From Promethearchaeota archaeon (GTDB lineage Archaea; Asgardarchaeota; Lokiarchaeia; Sigynarchaeales; SOKP01): 16,587 bases of DNA. The stretch is from contig JAEOUI010000192.1 in NCBI GenBank assembly GCA_016839425.1, positions 1 through 16,587 on the forward strand. Direction: 5' to 3'. Of the stretch, positions 6,160 through 12,618 are shown piece after piece. The translations under genes and the position numbers were made by a program. The notes under the pieces are model-generated. The model worked only from the letters and a program-made list of their open reading frames with translations. It did not search any database and had not been told where the DNA came from. Positions within the stretch are counted from its first letter, which is position 1. Each line of letters begins with the position of its first letter.

Positions 6160-7413
6160 ATGAAGAATAACAAGGATGATAAAGGTTATTTCTGCAATAA
6201 ATGCTCCAGAATGCATTATACGGGAAAGATATTTGAGGAACACGCGGAATACGCTAGAGCATCTGAGGAGCTCAATGATCAAAGGAATATATTACATAAA
6301 GCATACCCCCTCGTTTCTGAAGAGGTTCAAGTTCCACAAAACGCGCTAATTTTTAGAGATTTTGACCGATTATCTCTTCTTGATAAGATAAACGATCTCA
6401 TTAGGATTGTATACAATCAAATCTCGAATGGAAAGATTCCAAAACTCGAAATTCCATTGAGAAGAAGAGAAAATATCGTATATAACGAACAGGGAAATTT
6501 ATTTTTAGGAACTAAAACTCGTACGATTGAATTTGGAGACAAGTATTCAGAACTGGTTAAATTAACACGAATAGCTGTATTTGTAAAAGAGCTTCTTGAA
6601 ACAGACATTTACGCTACTAAAAGGGAGATGTTTTATAATGATGTCCCACTATTTAAGAATCAAAGATACAGCGATAGAATAATCGAAGACCTCGCTGTTA
6701 AATTAGGTACATTTCGAGATAACTTACATGTCGTTGCCTCTCCAAAAGGCTCTTGCATTGGACGTTTAAAATTGAAAGATCAGAATGATATTATTGATCT
6801 CGAAAAACTTGGAACTGGAGGTTGGACCATACCTACTTTTCTTAAAAATATCGAAATCTTAGAATCTGACGCAAATTTCGTCTTAGTTCTTGAAAAGGAT
6901 GCCGCCATGTTGCGTCTTTCCGAAGCTAAATTTTATCACAAAATACCTTGTATCTTGCTAACATCTCAAGGATTTCCGAACTATTCTGCAAGATTATTTT
7001 TAAAAAAGATTACTAACGAATTGAAAATCCCCGTCTTTGGACTTGCAGACGCAGATCCGCATGGATTATCAATTTTAATGGCATATACATATGGTACCAT
7101 CCAATCTGCTCACGAAACTTCTCGACTTGCGACAAATAATTTTTATTGGCTCGGAGTAACATCATCGGACATAGAAGACTACGACATTCCCGAACGTAAC
7201 CGGATTAAGATGACAAAAGCAGAGATGAGAAAAGTTCAAGAGATGCTTGACGATGAGTTCCTTAAGAAACACCCAAAATTAAAGGGAGAATTGAAACACA
7301 TGCAGACTTTCGGTCAAAAAACGGAGATTCAATCCTTTACATTACGAGGATTTCAATTTTTTATGGATTACATTACTTCGAAAATAGATACAGGAGAATT
7401 AATAAAATTTTGA
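6160..7413 (+). CDS. Topoisomerase VI subunit A / Spo11-like DNA-cleaving protein
   Basis: The 417-residue protein has the full Top6A/Spo11 layout. A 5Y-CAP winged-helix domain includes REMFYNDVPLFKNQ, in which Tyr159 aligns with the catalytic tyrosine that forms the 5'-phosphotyrosine link. The Toprim domain has its acidic residues at Glu245 (LVLEKDAA) and Asp297/Asp299 (LADADPHG). The conserved WLGVTSSDI follows. The RExFY and DADPHG forms look more like eukaryotic Spo11 than the TDGDP-type Top6A I recall from euryarchaea. An extra N-terminus of about 75 residues carries C12-x2-C15-x3-H19-x8-H28, a possible zinc finger. No Top6B ATPase is adjacent; two helical proteins precede it instead. 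It could be the cell's only Top6A with Top6B elsewhere, or a specialised paralogue that makes double-strand breaks. Confidence 0.9.
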   Translation: MKNNKDDKGYFCNKCSRMHYTGKIFEEHAEYARASEELNDQRNILHKAYPLVSEEVQVPQNALIFRDFDRLSLLDKINDLIRIVYNQISNGKIPKLEIPLRRRENIVYNEQGNLFLGTKTRTIEFGDKYSELVKLTRIAVFVKELLETDIYATKREMFYNDVPLFKNQRYSDRIIEDLAVKLGTFRDNLHVVASPKGSCIGRLKLKDQNDIIDLEKLGTGGWTIPTFLKNIEILESDANFVLVLEKDAAMLRLSEAKFYHKIPCILLTSQGFPNYSARLFLKKITNELKIPVFGLADADPHGLSILMAYTYGTIQSAHETSRLATNNFYWLGVTSSDIEDYDIPERNRIKMTKAEMRKVQEMLDDEFLKKHPKLKGELKHMQTFGQKTEIQSFTLRGFQFFMDYITSKIDTGELIKF

Positions 7414-7437
7414 GATTTTATTTGGAATAAGGCTTTA

Positions 7438-8778
7438 TTATATGTGATATCGATATTTAAAGCAAACTGTAATGATTGAAATGAGAATAAAAAAAAATAA
7501 TAAATTTCCCAATGATTTAAAATCAAAGATAGGTTCAAAACTCGTATCGTCATTATTTTCATCTTCTTCTTCGGGGATTTCAGGAATTTCAAGATATTGA
7601 TTTATGATATTAAAAATATCCGTGTTCTCAATGGTAGACATATTTTCGAAATTATTCAAGTTAAGTGAATTACTAAAAAAAGGTACATTCTTACTAGTAT
7701 GCCCAGTAGTGGACCAGCTCGTAGTCACATTATTTAATCTTTCCAATCTTATCAACTTGTTCTCAAGAAAGGTGTTGCTTGTTGAGGGAAGAGTATTATT
7801 TAATGAATCATTAATAATTTTGAGCCCTCCAGTCTCGTGGTCTGCGGTCACTATCAACAAGACATCTTGACGTGAGTCAAGATATGAAATAACTTGGGAT
7901 ACAGCATTTAAGAATTCTATAGCTTCCAATGCCGTGTTAATCTTGTTGTTGTCATGACAAGCGTGATCGATCCTCCCGCCTTCCACCATCAAGAAGAATC
8001 CCTTATCGTTAGTATCTAATAGATCTAATGCTTTCAAGGTCATTTCAGTTAGGGAAGGCGTCGTTTCGATATCTCTTTCGAACTCGTAGGGCAAGTGAGC
8101 ATCGGAGAAAAGCCCAAATATCCTTTCCGAATAGGAGCTCATCAAGGAAGTACGATTATAAACAAGATCATAACCTTTTGCTTCTAAAGTATCTAGATCT
8201 GTTTGGTCAAAACGAACAAGCCCGCCACCCAAAACTACATCTACATCGGATTCCTCGACAATTTGTCGGGCGATTTCGGCATAATTGGATCGGGAGCTAA
8301 CATGGCTCATAAATGCGGCGGGAGTTGCGTGCGTTATTTCCGTTGTGGTTGCTATCCCCGTGGATTTATTATTAGTTCTCGACATTTCCAAGATCGTTTC
8401 TAAAATAGAATTGAGAGGAGATATTGATATCATTCCATTATTCGTTTTATAACCCGTAGCCATAGCAGTTGCAGCAGCGGCAGAATCAGTAATTACATTA
8501 CTTGCGCTCGAAGTCGTTACATCTAAATGATACAACAAGTTTTCAACCGTAAGAGATCCTTCCTTCCCGAGTTCTATTAGTTGCGCTAGTTCCATTTGTT
8601 CGAAACCAAATCCATCCCCAATCATCAAGATCACGCTTTTATTGTTGAAAATCTGAGATGTTAGATTGGAATAAGGGGATAAAATATTTTTAGATAAAGA
8701 TTTAGGAAGATTTAAAAACATTAAAGGAAAAATTGTAAAAATTATAATTAGAAATGAAAGCTTAATTTTCTTGTTCAT
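7438..8778 (-). CDS. Membrane-anchored alkaline phosphatase (PhoA family)
   Basis: The 446-residue protein hydrolyses phosphomonoesters outside the membrane. A signal peptide or anchor covers residues 1-30 (basic NKKIK, then a long hydrophobic run). Catalytic and metal ligands are visible: Asp55 in IGDGFG, nucleophile Ser99 in VTDSAAAATA, Thr152 in THATPA, Arg163, Glu266/Asp271/His275 in VEGGRIDHACH, Asp313/His314 in TADHETGG and His360 in TTGHTS. The E. coli D153 and K328 positions are both His here (150 and 272), as in the animal-type enzymes. A Thr/Asn-rich region and an acidic linker (PEIPEEEDENNDD) lead to a C-terminal membrane helix (about 423-441), so the enzyme is probably anchored with its active site outside. 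It converges on the Spo11-like gene, 24 bases away. No Pho regulator is in view. Confidence 0.93.
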   Translation of the reverse strand: MNKKIKLSFLIIIFTIFPLMFLNLPKSLSKNILSPYSNLTSQIFNNKSVILMIGDGFGFEQMELAQLIELGKEGSLTVENLLYHLDVTTSSASNVITDSAAAATAMATGYKTNNGMISISPLNSILETILEMSRTNNKSTGIATTTEITHATPAAFMSHVSSRSNYAEIARQIVEESDVDVVLGGGLVRFDQTDLDTLEAKGYDLVYNRTSLMSSYSERIFGLFSDAHLPYEFERDIETTPSLTEMTLKALDLLDTNDKGFFLMVEGGRIDHACHDNNKINTALEAIEFLNAVSQVISYLDSRQDVLLIVTADHETGGLKIINDSLNNTLPSTSNTFLENKLIRLERLNNVTTSWSTTGHTSKNVPFFSNSLNLNNFENMSTIENTDIFNIINQYLEIPEIPEEEDENNDDTSFEPIFDFKSLGNLLFFFILISIITVCFKYRYHI

Positions 8779-8906
8779 CTTAGAAACACTTAATCATACC
8801 AAATAAATAGTGAAAAACCAACTATTTAATTCTGAGTATTATTAAATAAAATCAGATTAGTCCTTGTTTGAATTATAAAAAATATTTGATAGATTTTAAA
8901 CAATAG

Positions 8907-9458
8907 TCATCCAATCGATCGTTTAAATCGTTCTTTTATTTCTATGGGAGAAAATGGTATGTTTTTTACTGAAGAATTCCCAGGATCGGTCTTTATCAAT
9001 ATAAAATTACAATTATTATTAGCTTGTTTTAAAACGGGGACAATCTCTTCCTGAGATGTAATAACCCTGCTCGATTTAAAACCAGCACCCATTGCCATTA
9101 CTTCCAAGCGAGTCGCTTGACTCGTATGAGTTTTTTGTCCACCTGTCGATCCATAAACCCCATTGTCAATCACAATCAGCGTTAAATTCTTGATATCAAG
9201 GTTTCCAAGGGTGCTCAAGCTCCCTAAGTTCATTAAAAGAGCCCCATCGCCTTCGATACACCAAACTTTCTTATCAGGTTTCGCAATCGCTAGACCAAGC
9301 GCAATAGAAGAAGCTAATCCCATAGAACCCATCATATAGAAGTTTTTATCTCTATCGCTTGCATCATAAAGTTCTTTCGAAGGAACGCCTAAATTACATA
9401 TTACCAACTCGTCTTTTATAGCTCTTGCAATTTCTTTAATAGCGTCGTATCGTTTCAC
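8907..9458 (-). CDS. comE: Sulfopyruvate decarboxylase, beta subunit (TPP-binding)
   Basis: The 183-residue protein is the TPP pyrophosphate-binding half of a split decarboxylase. The TPP/Mg motif is GDG (70-72) with Asn99 in IDNGVYGSTGGQ, and MGSMGLASSIALGLA (43-57) is typical of ComE. Together with ComD it decarboxylates sulfopyruvate to sulfoacetaldehyde in coenzyme M biosynthesis. It starts at GTG (9458), overlapping the comD stop by four bases (GTGA), so the two are translationally coupled. A minus-strand T-run at 8877-8885 could terminate the operon. The main alternative is a related 2-oxoacid such as phosphonopyruvate, but no phosphonate genes are present. Confidence 0.82.
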   Translation of the reverse strand: MKRYDAIKEIARAIKDELVICNLGVPSKELYDASDRDKNFYMMGSMGLASSIALGLAIAKPDKKVWCIEGDGALLMNLGSLSTLGNLDIKNLTLIVIDNGVYGSTGGQKTHTSQATRLEVMAMGAGFKSSRVITSQEEIVPVLKQANNNCNFILIKTDPGNSSVKNIPFSPIEIKERFKRSIG

Positions 9459-9964
9459 TCAAATCCCCCCCATAATCTCCTTTTTAACAATATGGCTTGT
9501 GGCTTGTTTGTTTCTCGGCTTATTCGTACGGCTTTTTCGATGTTTACAATCGATTCAGGTGAATCCACGATTTCAAAACCAACATCTATGCATTTTAACA
9601 AGTCAATGGTAACTTGACCCATAGGCATTTGAGCTGCGATCTTCTCACCTTCTGCTCCACGATGGCTCATAATAAATATAACAGGGATTTCGTATAATTG
9701 AAGTAAGGATTTAATTGCATTTATTGAATTTCCTAATCCAGAATTTTGCATCAATAATGCAGGAGTCTTTCCCCCAAGAGAGGCTCCAGCAGCGATACCA
9801 ACGCCTTCCTCTTCTCTCGTGACAGAAATGTATGGAATATCACCAATTTTATTTACAACATCAATGATACCTTTTAGCATGGCACAAGGAACAGAGAGGA
9901 GAAGATCAATTCCTGATTTTTTAATACTTTCGTATAGTTTTCTATCAACGGTGTGAAACGGCAT
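9455..9964 (-). CDS. comD: Sulfopyruvate decarboxylase, alpha subunit
   Basis: The 169-residue protein is the PYR half of the TPP enzyme. It shows LSVPCAMLKG (23-32), the activating-glutamate region VTREEEGVGIAAGA (48-61), MQNSGLGNSINA (72-83), and SHRGAEGEKIAAQMPMGQ (100-117), which is characteristic of ComD and phosphonopyruvate decarboxylases. It needs ComE to complete the active site, and comE follows with a four-base overlap. The regulator gene ends 13 bases upstream, so all three are probably one transcript. Split subunits, rather than a fused protein, are the arrangement seen in some methanogens. Confidence 0.84.
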   Translation of the reverse strand: MPFHTVDRKLYESIKKSGIDLLLSVPCAMLKGIIDVVNKIGDIPYISVTREEEGVGIAAGASLGGKTPALLMQNSGLGNSINAIKSLLQLYEIPVIFIMSHRGAEGEKIAAQMPMGQVTIDLLKCIDVGFEIVDSPESIVNIEKAVRISRETNKPQAILLKRRLWGGFE

Positions 9965-9977
9965 AACTAACTTTACT

Positions 9978-10580
9978 TTATTTGTTTTTGTTTATACGTA
10001 AAATAAGCGATTCGCTGCGTGGAAATATTTCTACTTCGCATTTTTTTTGTTTTTGAAGAAGTGTAGTGAAATAATTACCCCAATATTTACTATAAGCCAG
10101 GCTATGCATGTCGTGATAAAAAGATACTTGCAGTGATCCTTTATTACCAACTTCAATATCTATCTTGTAGAAATAATTCGCCGCAAGCCAAACATTTTTT
10201 ATCGACTCAATGATTTCGTTTACATCCATATCTTCAATGCTCATCCGTGCGTACCATTCAAGTATATCCACGGCGATATTTTCCTCAAATGCTTTTGTAT
10301 GATCTCCCGAGATATAAGCGAGGAAAGTCGTTTTTCCAACAAGGACCATATTTAGTTCTTCTCTTGCTCTATTCCAAATCGTATTTAAATCTCCTTTTTG
10401 AGGTGTATAATACTCTTCTAACAATTCTAAAGCCCTCTCAATAACACGAGATTTGTTTCCATATATTTTTTCACCATTTTCATCTTCGAGCGAGGCGTAT
10501 TTATCAAGTAATTCGCTTGATTCTTCTGATATCGTGGTATGAATGGTTTTTTTTTCAGTGTTTTTTGAGTTTTTACTCAC
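9978..10580 (-). CDS. Ribbon-helix-helix transcriptional regulator with C-terminal sensor-like domain
   Basis: The 200-residue protein begins with a ribbon-helix-helix domain (about 12-57): a strand KTIHTTIS, helix A (SELLDKYASLED) and helix B (NKSRVIERALELLEEYY). Residues 65-200 form a separate mixed alpha/beta domain with several Trp, Tyr and His residues (for example SFYHDMHSLAYSKYWGNYF) that could bind a ligand or mediate assembly; I do not recognise it. The start is GTG, supported by GGTGATC a few bases upstream. The gene leads comD and comE with a 13-base gap, so it probably controls coenzyme M synthesis and its own expression. TCACYAT motifs overlap its promoter and the divergent one. 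Confidence 0.8.
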   Translation of the reverse strand: MSKNSKNTEKKTIHTTISEESSELLDKYASLEDENGEKIYGNKSRVIERALELLEEYYTPQKGDLNTIWNRAREELNMVLVGKTTFLAYISGDHTKAFEENIAVDILEWYARMSIEDMDVNEIIESIKNVWLAANYFYKIDIEVGNKGSLQVSFYHDMHSLAYSKYWGNYFTTLLQKQKKCEVEIFPRSESLILRINKNK

Positions 10581-10584
10581 CTTT

Positions 10585-10639
10585 GATCACCATCAATCAT
10601 AATTCTTTTGTTCACCATTACTATATATATGGACACTAT
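10585..10639 (-). promoter_or_regulatory. Promoter and operator candidates of the regulator-comDE operon
   Basis: On the minus strand a TATATATAT box (10622-10630) lies about 45 bases before the GTG start. On the plus-strand reading TCACCAT occurs at 10612-10618, next to the box, and again at 10587-10593 in the leader; CACTAT occurs at 10634-10639. These repeats around the TATA element are where a repressor would act. The GGTGATC ribosome binding site overlaps the second copy. Confidence 0.4.
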
Positions 10640-10688
10640 AGCTTAAAAAAATGTGCATAGATCTTGTTCTTTTAGAATTTATTATGAA

Positions 10689-10730
10689 TAAAAATATATT
10701 TAGAGCTAAAAATATATTTAGAGCTAAAAA
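10689..10730. repeat. 18-bp direct repeat, 2.3 copies
   Basis: The unit TAAAAATATATTTAGAGC occurs twice head to tail (10689-10706 and 10707-10724) and is followed by a third partial TAAAAA. It lies midway between the divergent promoters. It may be simple slippage expansion or a tandem binding site. Confidence 0.6.
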
Positions 10731-10764
10731 TGTTCATTATTAATTTTCGGTCTGAACACAACCC

Positions 10765-10791
10765 TTAAATATGATGTTCACTATATTGTGA
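10765..10791 (+). promoter_or_regulatory. Leaderless promoter with overlapping operator palindrome
   Basis: TTAAATAT (10765-10772) lies 26-30 bases before the ATG at 10795, so the mRNA would be leaderless. Between them lies TCAC-TATATT-GTGA (10778-10791), an imperfect palindrome that includes a TCACTAT copy. Binding there would block transcription initiation. GTGATCAA at 10788-10795 also appears, inverted, in the leader of the divergent regulator gene. Confidence 0.45.
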
Positions 10792-10794
10792 TCA

Positions 10795-10986
10795 ATGGTC
10801 ATAGATCTTAATATATATCCAAAAGTACAAAAAAGTCAACAAGCGAAAGAAATAAATTTAGACGATCTTCCGCAATGCTACTCAAACTACGACAAAACCC
10901 ATACAAGCTGTCGTCAATGTATTTTTCAAGAGAAATGCTTAATGCTAGCTCATCCAAGAGATCCTGAATGGTGCAACCCTTTATAA
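10795..10986 (+). CDS. Small Cys-rich protein, copy A
   Basis: The 63-residue protein has a polar N-terminus and a Cys-rich C-terminal half with Cys at 28, 39, 42, 48 and 60, that is C-x10-C-x2-C-x5-C-x11-C, ending in PEWCNPL. The pattern could bind zinc or an iron-sulfur cluster. The next small gene has exactly the same spacing and a matching P-x-W-C ending, so they are tandem paralogues. It is divergent from the RHH-comDE operon and lies upstream of the PLP enzyme, which suggests a link to sulfur metabolism or its regulation. No named family is recognised. Confidence 0.7.
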   Translation: MVIDLNIYPKVQKSQQAKEINLDDLPQCYSNYDKTHTSCRQCIFQEKCLMLAHPRDPEWCNPL

Positions 10987-11118
10987 AAATTAAGACCTTT
11001 GCATTAATATTAATAATTTAATTCAATCGATAGATAGAAAGCTTTCTTAGCAAGAGTTTTAAAAAATTCTATAATTATATTAATTACAAACAAATATTTT
11101 TCCCGAATAGATCTAGAA

Positions 11119-11292
11119 GTGACGAAAATCGATAATATAGACAATATAAAATCAGGACAAGAAACAAGAAAAAACAACTATCCATCTTGTTTTGGTAATT
11201 ATTGCCCGAATCACGAGGCCTGCTCTGATTGTACCTATAAAAAGGAATGCAAAGAAATAAAAAATCCTAAGGAGCCAGGATGGTGCCAATAA
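11119..11292 (+). CDS. Small Cys-rich protein, copy B
   Basis: A 57-residue frame starts at GTG 11119 (MTKIDNIDN) and has Cys at 24, 35, 38, 44 and 56 in the same C-x10-C-x2-C-x5-C-x11-C spacing as copy A, plus an extra Cys29. It ends EPGWCQ. The preserved cysteine spacing and P-x-W-C end, with little other identity, argue that this is a real gene although it is short. No ATG is available nearby, so the GTG start is provisional and no clear ribosome binding site is seen. The PLP-enzyme gene follows 45 bases later, with its own TATA-like box. Confidence 0.65.
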   Translation: MTKIDNIDNIKSGQETRKNNYPSCFGNYCPNHEACSDCTYKKECKEIKNPKEPGWCQ

Positions 11293-11308
11293 TCATTTAG
11301 ATCAATTT

Positions 11309-11316
11309 TTATAAAA
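11309..11316 (+). promoter_or_regulatory. Candidate TATA box for the PLP enzyme
   Basis: TTATAAAA is centred about 25 bases before the ATG at 11338, consistent with a leaderless or nearly leaderless transcript. Confidence 0.45.
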
Positions 11317-11337
11317 TAGGATGTAAACCTTAAAATC

Positions 11338-12513
11338 ATGAGTTTTAACGAGTCTGAATTTATTGGAGGAAAGGAGTGGCAATTTAGCGACGATATATAT
11401 TATGATCTGACGGGATTATCTATATCTTCCCAATTTAATCCCAAGATCCCTGTTAAAATTCAAAAAATTCAAGATTTAATAAAAGATAAGAATTTATTCA
11501 TTTTACGTTGGGGAACACCCACATTTAAGGACATAGATTGTAACTACTTACTTCATGCTCACGATGGTGAAAATATCGAATATGTTGTCTCAACATCTTC
11601 TGGGAACACAGTAGAAGGGATGGCAAGAGCATTACGGAAATATAACCAGGAAAATAATAATGCAAATCTTAAAGGTCTATTACTTGTTCCTGCTCTTTCT
11701 TCTTTCAAGGTATCTAAAAGTGCATTTTATGACAACCCTGGCGTTAAACTTATAGAACTAAAAAATTCTACCTTAGACAGTATTCGGATATTCGCTACAA
11801 ATTTAGTCGAAAAACTGCGTGAGGCTCACAATGTCGTCATTGCTAATGCGGATCTAAAAACTGCTGCTTATGCACAAATGGGATTATATTTAAACAAATG
11901 CAACCTTTTAAATGACACTTGTTTTGTTCAAACGGTCTCTGGTGGAGTGGGACCAGCAGGAGTAATAGAGGCATCTCGAAAATTTAAAACTAACACTGAG
12001 ATATTAGTAGTTCAAACCACAAATGGACCATCTTCTCCCACCATTGACGCATTAGAGGAACATGCACATGGAGGAGATCCCTTTGAACTCATTGAGAACG
12101 GGAAGTACGAAACAGCCAGTTTTGAAACAACTCTCGGGAGCACTAAACCGATTTATTCTGTAAAAAAATACATTCAATGGAGAGAAGAGGGTGGTCAGGT
12201 AATTGGTGCTCGCGTTTCGGAGGAAGAATTATACCAAGAACGAGAAAAAGTTCTACAATGCTTATTGCGTGCTGGAGTTTATTCTAACGAGAATATCGGA
12301 TTGAGGTATTTTAACTTAGAGAGGAGCGGTTTTATCGCATTTGTAGGGTTACTAAAATCGTTGGAACACATTAAATCTAAGAATATAGTAATTAATTACA
12401 CTGGAAGATATAAAGATCCCGTTCTTGCTTTTCCAGAGGTTGCTAAACCTCATATCTCATTTAATCCCGAAGAAGGTGTAGAATCCTTTATAGAAAAGCT
12501 AGACTGGAATTAA
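11338..12513 (+). CDS. Fold-type II PLP enzyme, cysteate/threonine synthase-like
   Basis: The 391-residue protein has the landmarks of the threonine synthase/cysteate synthase branch: the Schiff-base lysine K64 in TPTFKDID, the Asn-containing STSSGNT loop (85-91) that contacts PLP, the glycine-rich phosphate loop SGGVGPAG (201-208), and a late NYTGRYKD segment equivalent to the family's final Gly/Thr motif. Cysteate synthase, known from Methanosarcina, makes cysteate from O-phosphoserine and sulfite, feeding sulfopyruvate to ComDE after transamination. Proximity to comDE and the Cys-rich genes favours that role. The N-terminal zinc-binding segment of some family members is absent. Threonine synthase or another beta-replacement enzyme remains possible. 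The PLP fold is secure; the substrate is inferred from context. Confidence 0.75.
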   Translation: MSFNESEFIGGKEWQFSDDIYYDLTGLSISSQFNPKIPVKIQKIQDLIKDKNLFILRWGTPTFKDIDCNYLLHAHDGENIEYVVSTSSGNTVEGMARALRKYNQENNNANLKGLLLVPALSSFKVSKSAFYDNPGVKLIELKNSTLDSIRIFATNLVEKLREAHNVVIANADLKTAAYAQMGLYLNKCNLLNDTCFVQTVSGGVGPAGVIEASRKFKTNTEILVVQTTNGPSSPTIDALEEHAHGGDPFELIENGKYETASFETTLGSTKPIYSVKKYIQWREEGGQVIGARVSEEELYQEREKVLQCLLRAGVYSNENIGLRYFNLERSGFIAFVGLLKSLEHIKSKNIVINYTGRYKDPVLAFPEVAKPHISFNPEEGVESFIEKLDWN

Positions 12514-12571
12514 TTTACTCTTTAACAAGGATTTTTTATAAAATCTCGGTTTAATTTATTTAGGATTAGAA

Positions 12572-12581
12572 TTTATAAATA
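12572..12581 (+). promoter_or_regulatory. Candidate TATA box for iorA
   Basis: TTTATAAATA lies about 42 bases before the ATG at 12619 and predicts a short leader of roughly 17 bases containing GAGGT (12613-12617). An oligo-T run at 12532-12537 upstream could end the preceding PLP-enzyme transcript. Confidence 0.45.
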
Positions 12582-12618
12582 TTAGCGATATTTAAATCAC
12601 TCCTTAGTATTTGAGGTA

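Noticed and set aside
7604..8403. Open frames on the plus strand opposite the alkaline phosphatase
   Set aside because: They lie wholly inside a well-supported gene and have no recognisable protein sequence.
10689..10730. A CRISPR array
   Set aside because: The 18-base units are directly adjacent with no spacers and number only about two.
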